NCBI GenBank assembly: GCA_020466095.1
Contig: CM035806.1
Coordinates: 148,793,167 to 148,857,166 of the forward strand
Direction of reading: 5' to 3'
From: Chlorops oryzae
Lineage: Eukaryota; Arthropoda; Insecta; Diptera; Chloropidae
Length of the DNA stretch: 64,000 bases
Part shown: positions 1 through 10,977 of the stretch, piece by piece
Position numbering within the stretch: position 1 is the stretch's first letter
Layout of the letters: every line of letters begins with the position of its first letter
Program-made: the position numbers and the translations under genes
The notes under the pieces: model-generated
The model's input: the letters and a program-made list of their open reading frames with translations, nothing else
Told to the model about the DNA's origin: nothing
Database searches by the model: none

Positions 1-762
1 ACCGCCGACCGCCGCCGAATGCCAACTGCCAGCTGCCAAGTGCCAAGTGCCTCATCACGGTCTCATTACGATCTGATCACGATGTCACGTATGGAGTATG
101 GGAGTAATTATGCAGCGAACGCCCAGGCACGCATGTATATTTGTATCTGTCAACGCATCCTGCGGCGTGCTTGTCTAATGTACCAGTCGCAATGATAAAT
201 TACCGAAAAGCTTACGCAACTCGAATGCAACTTCAACTTCAACGGAACTGCCACTGCCACTGCCATGCCAGTGCCAGTGCCACCGAAACAGCAAAATTCG
301 CTGCGAATGCATTCGGAACCAAAGTCAGCTCGATTCATCATGTCCCGAATACGCATGCAATTCACAACAGTTCAGCGCGCAGCTGGAGCTTTCGAATTGG
401 GGTGGAGGGGGTGCTCGTTTTAATGCAATTATTCATTTAAACGAATGACAAAAATATTTTTTATCGCAATTTTATCCCATATTCTCCGTGATGAACTCTC
501 ATTCGGATGTTAAGACCATCGTCATATATTTTTATGCTTTTGAATTAATTGCTCCAAAAGCTTTAGGGCTCCCGGGGCTTATATTTAGGTGCTTAGGATT
601 TCGTTATGTTTTGCACGGTTAGTTGAGGTGAGTTTTAAAAGTAAAAACTTCATATAGACAGGAAAAAGGTCATGGTTTCCCTTGTTCTGTTAATACGAAA
701 TTCATTTCACTCTAACAAAAAGTCATTTTTTAACTTTCTCTATCCCTCCCAATTCTTTATTC
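1..762. other. No gene seen; start of window
   Basis: Only short, unconvincing reading frames are present on either strand. A GCCA/GTGCCA-rich stretch lies near 240-280. I see no recognisable domain, splice structure or transposon end. Confidence 0.5.
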
Positions 763-917
763 CGTCTCTCTCTTTCTTTCTCTTTCTCTCTCTTTCTCTC
801 TCTTTCTCTCTCTTTCTTCTCTCTCTTTCTCTCTCTTTCTCTCTCTTTCTCTCTCTTTCTCTCTCTTTCTCTCTCTTTCTTCTCTCTTTTTCTCTCTTTC
901 TCTTTCTCTCTCTTCTC

Positions 918-948
<31 letters not shown>

Positions 949-1293
949 CTCTCTCTTTCTCTCTCTTTTCTCTCTCTCTTTCTCTTCTCTTTTCTCTCTT
1001 TCTCTCTTCTCTCTCTTTCTCTCTCTTTCTTCTCTCTTTCTCTCTCTTTCTCTCTCTTTCTCTCTCTCTTCTCTCTTTTCTCTCTCTCTTTCTCTCTCTT
1101 TCTCTCTCTTTCTCTCTCTTTCTCTCTCTTTCTCTCTCTTCTCCTTTCTCTCTCTCTCTTCTCTCTTCTCTTCTCTCTCTTTCTCTCTCTTTCTCTCTCT
1201 TCTCTCTCTTCTTTCTCTCTTCTCTTCTTCTCTCTTTTCTCTCTTTCTCTCTCTTTCTCTCTTTCTTTCTCTTCTCTTCTCTTTTTCTTTCTC

Positions 1294-1344
<51 letters not shown>

Positions 1345-1615
1345 CTCTCTTCTTCTCTTCTTTTCTCTCTTCTTTCTTCTCTTTCTCTCTCTTTCTCTCT
1401 CTTTCTCTCTCTCTTCTCTCTCTCTCTCTCTTCTCTCTCTTTCTCTCTCTTCTTCTCTCTCTTTTTCTCTCTCTTTCTCTCTCTTTCTCTCTCTTTCTTC
1501 TCTCTTTCTTTTCTCTTTTCTTCTCTCTTCTTCTTTTCTTCTCTTTCTTTCTCTTTCTATCTCTTTCTTTCCCTTTCTATCTTTTTCTCTTTCTATCTCT
1601 TTCCCTTTCTTTCTC
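763..1615. repeat. Polypyrimidine (CTCTCTTTCT-like) tract of about 850 bp
   Basis: The plus strand is almost purely C and T, built from irregular TCTCTTTC units. The 326-codon Ser/Leu/Phe reading frame across it is a by-product of the repeat, not a gene. A tract this long with all purines on one strand is known to be able to form triplex (H-DNA) structures; that it does so here is inference. Confidence 0.95.
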
Positions 1616-3924
1616 TATCGCTTCAACTTTTTTTCTCCCACTTAGTTCATAAAACGACGCCCTGTATTGAAAACTCAATAGGGAAACTCAATAAGTATGC
1701 TTAAATACGAAATTTGATTCGGGTTAACTAGCTGTTAAACTGTCAGTTCCCTAACTTATTATATTCTCCAAATATAAAAATCGAAAATTCCTTATCTCGC
1801 CAGCTTTGTAGTGTCAGCCACTTCGAATGGAAGATTTGTGTTTATCGTGTTGACAAAGCGTTCGTTGCTTATATCGAAATAATTTACATTTCTTTGTTCG
1901 GTACCACGGTATGCCCGTCATTATCTATTGTTTTAAAATCTCTATTGCTTCATTCCTCATTCTTCATTCGGAGCTCCGGACTGTCTCGCTTGCTGTCATG
2001 CTAAAATTAGGGGAAATACCTGATTCATTCATCGGTTTAGTCGGTTTAGTTGGTGCAATGCGGCGATCGATCGATCGATCGGTCGATCGCTCGGTCGATG
2101 CGGCTCCAATTAGCCGCATTCTTGATGCCGATGAGCCTCAGCTAACTAAGGTTCCAGCAAGTCTGTCATAAACCCGAATCGATATCACTTTAAGATATCT
2201 CGCCCAAGCTCATCAACTTGACGTTTAATGGGTTCTTGGGACCAAGGCAACAGGTTTATTACAACGAGTTGTGTGTTCCACCATCGAGGGGACTGCATAT
2301 GGCGGTACGTGATGCGACAACAACAACAACGACAGCGGCAACGACAACAAAAACAACAACGAGACCTGACCGCTGACCACTGAGTGCTCTATTCTGATTG
2401 ACAGTCATAAAAAAAAAAAAAAAAAATGTCTTCTGTCCTTAAAGCTGTCATCTTGTCCCATAAAGATGTGTTGTGAACGGGCAATTTAATAGAAAAATAT
2501 CTTCGGGCCGTATATTCCCACTGCACGAAAGCATGTATTCAATACGAGACTCGAGAGACGGGACACTTCAAACTAACCCAAAATCTTCCCCGAACCCGTT
2601 TTCGAAAAATTCTTTCAAATTTTTGAGAAAAGAAACCCCTCAAAAGGCATTTTTGGAAAGATGGGGGGGAAAACAAAGACAAAATGTTCTTCCACAAAAT
2701 TTCATCGCAGTGGGGTTAAAGGATTGGGAAAGGGTTGGAATTTTGGTTTTTTTTTTTTTTTTTTTTTTTTCAAAAGAAAATTTCCTTCCATTATCATCCA
2801 CATAAAACTATTCTATTGAATCCTTCGAAAAATAGATATTCAAAATATCCCGAGCAATCGGATGAATATTTCGATTTAATTGCGTTGATGTGTGCCTTGC
2901 ATGTGTATTGGACATTTTCACATATAAACACACACACACACACACATACATATTTATGCATGCACATACTCGTAGATATTTACGATTCGTTGGTATGTTT
3001 GTAATTTCGATTAATTGGAAATTTGTTTGGAATGGTGAAACTAATGGCATTTAAGGTCTTACCTCAAATGAAATTCCAAGTTTCCGCTTTTGTTCTGATA
3101 CCGCTTATTCGTGTACCTTGCCTCTTATCGCGGTCTAAAAATCCACCCACAAACATGAGCGTAATTATGGATTTTAGTTCAACTGGAATTATGCTACATA
3201 AATGGTGAAAACGTGTCAACACAAGAGGCAACAACAAGCAACATGAACCGAAGCGCATAAAAAAAAACACAAAAAAAAAATGAATGGAAAAATTCAAAAA
3301 AGAAAACAGAAATTCAAATAAAAATACAAATACAAATACAATTTAATGGGCAAAGTGAAAATAATAAGGAAAATATGGAAAATGTTCGCCATTTTTGTTG
3401 GGAAAAACCTGGAATGCCTTCGCTCCACACAGACACACATTCTGACGACATGTTTTTCCATTTTTTTTTTGCTGATATTTTTAGGTCATAGAGGAGCCGC
3501 TTGACGCTTCCAATCTCTGTTAACCGTTAACTTACTTTTCGTGTAATTTTTCGTCTAATTTCTGTAATTTCATTTTAATTATTGTCCTTTCAGAGTTCCG
3601 ACATCGTAAACCTGTTAATGCACCATCATTGCATCGCATTTATGTTCGTCGCTAATTATCGCACTAATTACCTGTTCGTATATACTGCGCGAGCACTACA
3701 TACATGTATCTACAAGTGTACATATCTATGTATGGATGAATGTGTATGTGTGTGTGTTAGTGTGCTACAAGAAAAATTTCGAAATAAAGTGTTTCGGATA
3801 TGTATATGTAGAAACCGGTACTTAAAGTACACTGATTCCTGTCCCCATAATGTACGAAAACATACATTACATCTATGGTCATACGAAAAGGGTCATAGGG
3901 CCAACCTTGCCCGTTTGGACCCCG
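1616..3924. other. Non-coding stretch with microsatellites; no gene recognised
   Basis: It holds a GATC-rich run near 2067-2100, CAACAA runs near 2320-2360, an A run near 2408, a T run near 2749 and a CA run near 2929-2947. The stretch 2570-2770 is rich in homopolymer runs and resembles poor consensus. No domain or exon could be supported. Confidence 0.5.
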
Positions 3925-4205
3925 TTATTTATTATTATTATTATTAAGTAGACTGTAGCGCACCACGACCTGAAAGATCTTTTGTGCAGCCCATATTTCC
4001 CATAGAATAACTTAACGAATCTTCAAATTTCTAAAGGACTAAAGTGACTAATTGCTTGAGGGCCCATTATTCTCGCCCCTAGACATTCGAGTCTACGCCT
4101 AGCCGCAGCAGGACATGTAAATAAGACATGCTCGCAGTTTCCTGTTCTGACTTATAAAGTCTACAGCGATCTTCATTATCAACCCGTTAAGGAAAACAAT
4201 TCTGT
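3925..4205 (-). mobile_element. 3' end of an I-like non-LTR retrotransposon (fragment)
   Basis: Read on the minus strand, the sequence gives a zinc-knuckle-like tail with CEHVLFTCP and then ARRRLECLGA before a stop. This type of Cys/His segment ends the ORF2 of I- and R1-like non-LTR elements. A frameshift separates it from the upstream part (CRLYKSEQE). The minus-strand 3' end runs into a TAA-repeat tail at about 3926-3947, which is typical of I-clade elements. It is 5'-truncated and inactive. Clade is inferred from the TAA tail only. Confidence 0.6.
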
Positions 4206-4790
4206 CCGCGTCTAGAGACAACCATCGGCTTTCCTCAAACTTTCAAAATATTTTAAGAGATCATCTGAATTTCTTTTTAGGAAACTGCGAAAAAGTGTTG
4301 TCGACCGACAAAAAATAGGGGAAAATTGTGACTTTTATACCTAGATTTTAAGACAAGCTCATTGTCAGACAGAGCTTAGTTGATAAATATTAAAACTAAA
4401 GTCAATTCAAAATTAAGTTTGTAAAGATACAAATCCGATTACTTTAAAGTCCACTTAAGTCCATGAAACAAAAAAAAAAAAAAAAAAAAAAAAAACAGGG
4501 CAGTCTTCCAAAAAAAAGAGTCCCTGAGGAGCGCAATCGAAAACCCGATGAAAACATTTTAACTAAATTCTTTGTCAAAGTCAGCAAAAAAAATAATCAT
4601 AAAGCCGCTTACCACCAGTGAAAGGGTTCAAAAAGGGGCCTTTCCCCCTTCACTTTTTTTTTAAAAAAAAACTCTTCTTTCGAATATCCATAGACAGGTC
4701 TGGAAGCTTTCGAGTCACACGGGGGTAAATTGGAGTAAGAAACAATCATTGGAATGCCTATTTATAGAATCTGTTTTTAAAAATATGGTA

Positions 4791-5197
4791 CAGTACTTAG
4801 TTTCGCTATATAAGAAAGTCATTTTGCCAAGAAATTTCATTCTTATTTCCGGTTTTTTTCTTATATAAGAACCCGTTTTATAAGAAAATTCTTTCTAATA
4901 AAAAAAAATCCGTTCATAAGAAAATTTTTTCTTATATAAACTACCGATATTTCAAAATAGGGGTGTTAAATTTTTGATAAGAACCAAGTTTCTTATATAA
5001 ATATTTTTTCCATACAAAAAGTGTTTTTGGTTTTGGTAAACAGTTTCCTAATGGCGGGGTTTTCCTATATACGAGTTTCTTATATACAAACATTTTTTTG
5101 TACAGAGCTTAATTAAAGGACTTGGTGCAATGAGATTCCTTTCTTAAAATCGGGTTGTTTTTCTTATATACGAGTTTCTTATATAGCGAAACTACTG
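4791..5197. mobile_element. Pogo-like MITE, copy 1
   Basis: The terminal inverted repeats begin CAGTA and contain TTTCGCTATATAAGAAA; the right end is the inverse. TA dinucleotides flank both ends (4789-4790 and 5198-5199), as expected for Tc1/mariner/pogo insertion. The left repeat carries a 4-base CTTA insertion that copy 2 lacks. The inside is made of repeated TTATATAAGAA palindromes and has no transposase frame. Confidence 0.75.
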
Positions 5198-5368
5198 TAA
5201 TTATCTTCAGCTGTAGAAGGACTCACAGTCCTGGCAGTAGACGGTGCTGCCATAAATTTCTATACTTCAAATAGTGCGATATTGAAAATGAGAATTTTTT
5301 TGTTAAAATTTTTATTTTAATTTTAAATTTTTTTGTAAATATGCTTGGTAATATTGGCCCCTAAGCCC

Positions 5369-5634
5369 GGATCCCACTATCTGCGCAGTGCGCCGATTTT
5401 TGCCGAAATAAAAGCGCCGATAGTGTGAACGAATTTTTCGGACTCTGATGCTGACAAGTGTGATCTTCTTGAACGATTTTTGTCCCAATTTTATTGTTGT
5501 CCGATATATTTTTTAAAAATATGTAAGGATAATGTGAGCCCAAACAATGATTGTGGAAATTGTTGAAACTTGTGCCGATCTGGACCGATAAAAAATTGGC
5601 GCAGATTGTGCTATTTGCGGAGATAGTGGGATCC
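5369..5634. mobile_element. Short MITE-like element with GGATCCCACTATCT ends, copy 1
   Basis: GGATCCCACTATCT at the left is inverted at the right end (5621-5634). The inside is GCCGAT-rich and non-coding. No clear target-site duplication was found, so the superfamily is not assigned. Confidence 0.6.
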
Positions 5635-5944
5635 CACCTTTAGAAGGAAAAAAAAAATATATTGCATTACTTGAGTGTTTTCTGTGATCTCGAAATAGTT
5701 GGACGTTACAAAAAGGCCCCGTTCTCCAACGCATTTTATCTTTAAATAGATTAAAATGATATTAGAATATAGCTATCAAGTAAGTTCTTAAGTCCTGACA
5801 AACGAACATCGGAGAGACAGAACTCAACTAAAGAAAACCGAAGTCATCCAAATCCGCCGATGAAAATAACCTCGAGTATGGCACAATTGCATAGTACAGA
5901 ACTATTTCGAAAATTGGGAACAAATATGCTTTAAAGCATCCTGA

Positions 5945-6353
5945 ATGAACTCAAAAGGTCAAAGGCAAGTCAAACGATTCATCACTCCCAATGAAAAAGT
6001 CTCAAAGAGACAGCTTTACCTCGGTAGAGAGGATTTAAATACCCCCACCGAATACCTGATCGGGCACTACAAATTGAGATATCATCTCAAAAAGGATAGG
6101 CCTTTCAAACGAATCTACATGCCGATTCTGTGAAATGGACGAAGAAACGCCAGAACACATTCTGTGCAGCTGCCCCCATGATCGCCCCCTATAAATTTTG
6201 GAACGTCTTTAAACCGTCCACAGTGCTTAACTGCATAAAAAGCCTACGGATAGAGAATTAAAGAACCAATGGGGGTTAGCACAATAGATCCTTTGTGGTC
6301 ACGGTGCGCATCACTCCCCATCTTTAATAACAATAATAATAATAATAATAATG
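5945..6353 (+). pseudogene. Non-LTR retrotransposon ORF2 C-terminus, copy 1 (frameshifted)
   Basis: A 62-codon frame ending in GHYKLRYHLKK continues, after a frame change near 6105-6112, as NESTCRFCEMDEETPEHILC and then SCPHDRPL and a stop. The C-x2-C...H-x4-C spacing matches the Cys/His segment after the RNase H region of Jockey/I/R1-like ORF2 proteins. A short 3' UTR follows and ends in an AAT/TAA run at 6328-6353. Only the last 100 or so codons remain, so it is dead. Confidence 0.65.
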
Positions 6354-6729
6354 GCACAATAGTACTACGTCTATCAAACGCAGTGCCACGAACAGAGTCT
6401 TAACGCCTAGATACACCGAGAGAAAAAGGTAGTTATATTAACTGAAAAAGCAGGTTAAAATAACCGATTCACCGTTAATTGTTAACTTATGTACAATAGC
6501 GGTCAATTCAACAGTACAAACACAGTCAATAAGGATATAACTACCTGATGGTTGATATAATTGTCTCGCGGTTAAATCAACTGTCACCAGCGACTGGGAA
6601 AAAAAAATTTTTTTTTGTTTGACTTTTTTTTATCTTTTTTATTAATTTTTTTTTTTTTTTAAATTTTTTTTTTTTTTTATTTATTTGTTTCTATTTAAAT
6701 CTTTTTCTCTTTCATCTCTTTAAATTTTC

Positions 6730-6808
6730 TCGCCTTGGCCGAGCCTTGAACCGCTGACCTCCCCCACTTCGCTGGGCGAACGTCTTAACCATTACGCTAA
6801 ACGAACGA
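6730..6808 (-). repeat. tRNA-like segment 1 (Pol III A/B-box-like), copy 1
   Basis: On the minus strand TAGCGTAATGGTTAAGACG resembles a tRNA D-arm/A box. GGTTCAAGGCTC, about 35 bases on, resembles a B box. No full cloverleaf was confirmed, so it is called tRNA-derived, not a tRNA gene. Confidence 0.5.
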
Positions 6809-7039
6809 ATTTAATTTGTTGGTCAAAATGCTCACTTGAGGTTTATGGTTGCTCAAGTTTTGGGGAAACGTGCTTAAGGAATTGTTTTACTCCCAAAATT
6901 TTTTGCTTGAAAATGAACCATTAAAAAAAAATTAAATAAATTAAAACCTTAAAAATTTAGGAGAAAATTTTTGTCTTCCAAAACAACTACACTCTGAACA
7001 AAAAAAAAAACTGTAATTAAAAAAAAATTCAGAAAAATT

Positions 7040-7110
7040 CCCGCCGCTAGCAGGGATAGAACCCCGAAGCTCACGACTGTCGAGTCACAGCTTAAACAAC
7101 TGAGCTATCG
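7040..7110 (-). repeat. tRNA-like segment 2 (Pol III A/B-box-like), copy 1
   Basis: On the minus strand GATAGCTCAGTTGTTTAAGC is a strong tRNA D-arm/A-box match. GGGGTTCTATCCCTGC is a strong TpsiC-arm/B-box match with a self-complementary GGGG...CCC stem. The anticodon arm is not convincing. Confidence 0.55.
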
Positions 7111-7459
7111 AAAACTCCGGAGACGGTTGATCAGAATGCGAACTTATACGTCTAAGTGAACGAAAGCGAATTTGAACATAAAAAGTAACTGTTTTTCAAC
7201 TGTTCATTTGACTGCCTTTTTCAGTGCATTTAACGCGGAATACAGTTTATTTGACCACTCTTACTTTAACTGTTCTAAGTAGTTGATTTAACTGTTGTTA
7301 TTTCTTTCGGGTGTCTCAGATGCGACTCGGGGTAAGTAAAGTACCCATATGAAACATGAGTTTAACGAGTTCGCAAGTAATCGATGAGTATTGAATGGGG
7401 CAGGGTTGCAACCGACTTATCGGATTGCGGGCGAAGGTAATTGCTAGAACAGCTGATTG

Positions 7460-8280
7460 CAACTGATTTTCGGGAAAAAAAAACCCCAACCTTCCAAAGG
7501 GAATTTTTTTTTTTTTGGGAAACCATGAAACCGGGAAGAAAAAAAGGATTTTGGTGGCCCGTTCCGAAAAATTTTTATTTCCCTTAATTTTCCCAATGGT
7601 ATTTGAACCAATTTAAGGAATTTTCCCAAAAATTTGGGATAAAATTTGGGTTATTACCAAAAAAAATGAAAATTTTCAATGGGTATTTTTAAAACTTATA
7701 ATGGAAAAATGAAAAATTTACCGAATTTTCTTTTTAAATTTTTTCAAATTGCAATTGGGTTGATTTATGAATTTTTCCCACTTTTATTTGGTTAATCTTG
7801 TCTTATAAAAAAATTTTTTTAAATTTAAAAAAACACATTCTTTACATTTTTTAATTATTTTCAAATACATAATTAATTAAATGGAAAAATGAAATCCCCT
7901 TACCGTTTAAAGGGTCTTTCTTTGGCTTACCACTTCTTTCCTTGCCCAAGAAAGATTTCAAATCCATTTTAAACCTTTTAATTTGGGAAAATGGCCTTAT
8001 CCTTATCAAAAAAAATTTTTTAAATTTAAAAAAAAAATTCTTTAATTTTTTAATTTAAAAATTTAATTTAATTTAATTTTTTAACAAAATTGTTCCGTTG
8101 GCGTTGGTTGCGTTGGGTTGGCGTTACCACGTTCGTTCCTTTAAGGACAGGAGGAAGTTCCATTTAAATTTAATTTCAATGGAAAAAAAGAGGAGTTATT
8201 CCTAGTCCTAATTTAATTCATAGGCCTTAAAATTTTAGGTCCCGGAAATTTAATTGCTCTTATTTTTTTTTTTAATTTAT
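7460..8280. other. Degraded, homopolymer-rich copy of 11335-12295
   Basis: Segment order and many short words match 11335-12295, for example ATTTTATTTCCCTTAATTT, TTTTATTTGGTTAAT and the closing CATAGGC/TAGGTCC words. Between them, mixed sequence is replaced by A, T, G and C runs. This is typical of uncorrected long-read consensus rather than natural decay. Confidence 0.6.
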
Positions 8281-8682
8281 TTGATAAATATTAAAACTAA
8301 AGTCAATTCAAAAATAAGTTTGTAAAGATACAAAGTCCGATTACTTAAAATCCACTTAAGTCCATGAAACAAAAAAAAAAAAAAAAAAAAAAAAAAAAAC
8401 AGGGCAGTCTTCCAAAAAAAAGAGTCCCTGAGGAGCGCAATCGAAAACAAATTTTAAATAAATTCTTTGTCAAAGTCAAAAAAAATAATCATAAAGCCGC
8501 TTACCACCAGTGAAACGGTCCAAAAAGGGCCTTTCCCCCTTCACTTCTTTTTATAAAAAAAAACTCTTCTTTCGAATATCCATAGACAGGTCTGGAAGCT
8601 TTCGAGTCACAGGGGGGTCAATTGGAGTAAGAAACAATCATTGGAATGCCTATTTATAGAATCTGTTTTTAAAAATATGGTA

Positions 8683-9086
8683 CAGTAGTTTCGCTATATA
8701 AGAAAGTACATTTTGCCAAGAAATTTCATTCTTATTTCCGGTTTTTTTCTTATATAAGAACCCGTTTATAAGAAAATTCTTTCTAATAAAAAAAAATCCG
8801 TTCATAAGAAAATTTTTTCTTATATAAACTACCGATATTTCAAAATAGGGGTGTTAAATTTTTGATAAGAACCAAGTTTCTTATATAAATATTTTTTCCA
8901 TACAAAAAGTGTTTTTGGTTTTGGTAAACAGTTTCCTAATGGCGGGGTTTTCCTATATACGAGTTTCTTATATACAAACATTTTTTGTACAGAGCTTAAT
9001 ATAAATGGACTTGGTGCAATGAGATTCCTTTCTTAAAATCGGGTTGTTTTTCTTATATACGAGTTTCTTATATAGCGAAACTACTG
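8683..9086. mobile_element. Pogo-like MITE, copy 2
   Basis: This 404-bp element has 23-bp terminal inverted repeats starting CAGTAGTTTCGC, flanked by TA on both sides (8681-8682, 9087-9088). It contains no coding region and many internal TTATATAAGAA palindromes. The CAGT start plus TA target site fits the pogo/mariner group; the autonomous partner is not in the window. Confidence 0.8.
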
Positions 9087-9260
9087 TAATTATCTAATCA
9101 GCTGTAGAATGGACTCACAGTCCTGGCAGTAGACGGTGCTGCCATAAATTTCTATACTTCAAATAGTGCGATATTGAAAATGAGAATTTTTTTGTTAAAA
9201 TTTTTATTTTAATTTTAAATTTTTCTGTAAATATGCTTGGTAATATTGGCCCCTAAGCCC

Positions 9261-9508
9261 GGATCCCACTATCTGCGCAGTGCGCCGATTTTTGCCGAAA
9301 TAAAAGCGCCGATAGTGTGAACGAATTTTTCGGACTCTGATGCTGACAAGTGTGATCTTCTTGAACGATTTTTGTCCCAATTTTATTGTTGTCCGATATA
9401 TTTTTTAAAAATATGTAAGGATAATGTGAGCCCAAACAATGATTGTGGAAATTGTTGAAACTTGTGCCGATCTGGACCGATAAAAAATTGGCGCAGATAG
9501 TGGGATCC
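9261..9508. mobile_element. Short MITE-like element with GGATCCCACTATCT ends, copy 2
   Basis: It has the same ends as the copy at 5369. Sixteen bases next to the right terminal repeat are missing relative to copy 1. Confidence 0.6.
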
Positions 9509-9794
9509 CACCTTTAGAAGGGGGAAAAAAATATATTGCATTACTTGAGTGTTTTCTCTGAAAGGCCCCGTTCTCCAACGCATTTCATCTTTAATTAGAT
9601 AAAAATGATATTAGAATATAGCTATCAAGTAAGTTCTTAAGTCCTGACAAACGAACATCGGAGAGACCAGAACTTAACTAAAGAAAACCGAAGTCATCCA
9701 AGTCCGCCGATGAAAATAACCTCGAGTATGGCACAATTGCATAGTACAGAACTATTTCGAAAATTGGGAACAAATATGCTTTAAAGCATCCTGA

Positions 9795-10170
9795 ATGAAC
9801 TCAAAAGGTCAAAGGCAAGTCAAACGATTCATCACTCCCAATGAAAAAGTCTCAAAGAGACAGCTTTACCTCGGTAGAGAGGATTTAAATACCCCCACCG
9901 AATACCTGATCGGGCACTACAAATTGAGATATCATCTCAAAAAGGATAGGCCTTTCAATAGAATCTACATGCCGATTCTGTGAAATGGACGAAGAAACGC
10001 CAGAACACATTCTGTGCAGCTGCCCCCATGATCGCCCCCTATAAATTTTGGAACGTCCACAGTGCTTAACTGCATAAAAAGCCTACGGATAGAGAATTAA
10101 AGAACCAATGGGGGTTAGCACAATAGATCCTTTGTGGTCACGGTGCGCATCACTCCCCATCTTTGATAAC

Positions 10171-10219
<49 letters not shown>
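9795..10219 (+). pseudogene. Non-LTR retrotransposon ORF2 C-terminus, copy 2 (frameshifted)
   Basis: Same fragment as at 5945, with the same internal frame change before the CRFCEMDEETPEHILC segment, so the lesion predates the block duplication. The terminal TAA run is longer (10167-10219). The Asn-repeat frame across that run is not a gene. Confidence 0.65.
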
Positions 10220-10222
<3 letters not shown>

Positions 10223-10600
10223 GGCACAATAGTACTACGTCTATCAAACGCAGTGCCACGAACAGAGTCTTAACGCCTAGATACACCGAGAGAAAAAGGT
10301 AGTTATATTAACTGAAAAAGCAGGTTAAAATAACCGACTTCACCGTTAATTGTTAACTTATGTACAGTAGCGGTCAATTCAACAGTACAAACACAGTCAA
10401 TAAGGATATAACTACCTGATGGTTGATATAACTGTCTCGCGGTTAAATCAACTGTCACCAGCGACTGGGAAAAAAAATTTATTTTTTATTTTTTTATCTT
10501 CTTTTATTAATATTTTTTTTTTTTATTAAATTATTATATTTTTGTTTATTTATTTGTTTCTATTTAAATCTTTTTCTCTTTCATCTCTTTAAATTTTCTC

Positions 10601-10676
10601 GCCTCGGCCGAGCCTTGAACCGCTGACCTCCACCACTTCGCTGGGCGAACGTCTTAACCATTACGCTAAACGAACG
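10601..10676 (-). repeat. tRNA-like segment 1, copy 2
   Basis: Near-identical to 6730-6808, with the same A-box- and B-box-like motifs on the minus strand. Confidence 0.5.
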
Positions 10677-10906
10677 AATTTAATTTGTTGGTCAAAATGC
10701 TCACTTGAGTTTATGGTTGCTCAAGTTTTGGGGAACGTGCTTAAGGAATTGTTTCACTCCCAAAATTTTTTGCTTGAAAATGAACCATTAAAAAAAAATT
10801 AAATAAATTAAAATCTTAAAAATTTAGGAGAAAATTTTTGTCTTCCAAAACAACTACACTCTGAACAAAAAAAAAAACTGTAATTAAAAAAAAATTCAGA
10901 AAAATT

Positions 10907-10977
10907 CCCGCCGCTAGCAGGGATAGAACCCCGAAGCTCACGACTGTCGAGTCACAGCTTAAACAACTGAGCTATCG
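10907..10977 (-). repeat. tRNA-like segment 2, copy 2
   Basis: Same as 7040-7110. The TAGCTCAGTTG and GGTTCTATCCC motifs are unchanged, so the box sequences have been kept in both copies. Confidence 0.55.

Larger units (their letters stand above)
6412..7314. mobile_element. TIR element with two internal tRNA-like segments, copy 1
   Basis: It starts TACACCGAGAGAAA and ends with an inverted, slightly mutated version (copy 2 has the better right end). Subterminal regions are crowded with GTTAA/TTAAC motifs in both orientations, such as GGTTAAATCAACTG, resembling transposase-binding repeats. There is no transposase frame. Two segments on the minus strand look tRNA-derived. Superfamily unknown. 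Confidence 0.65.
4380..8280. repeat. Duplicated block, copy 1 (about 3.9 kb)
   Basis: The order of sequence from 4380 repeats from 8281: both begin TGATAAATATTAAAACTAAA and share the same A run, pogo-like MITE, second MITE, non-LTR tail, TAA run and TIR element. The first 3.1 kb matches copy 2 closely. The last 0.8 kb (about 7460-8280) matches only in a degraded form. It may be a tandem duplication or two haplotypes placed end to end. Confidence 0.85.

Noticed and set aside
672..1652. 326-codon open frame rich in Ser, Leu and Phe
   Set aside because: It is the translation of the polypyrimidine repeat; there is no start context, domain or splice evidence.
6730..7110. Functional tRNA genes
   Set aside because: A/B-box-like motifs are present but acceptor and anticodon stems are not convincing, and both lie inside a transposon.
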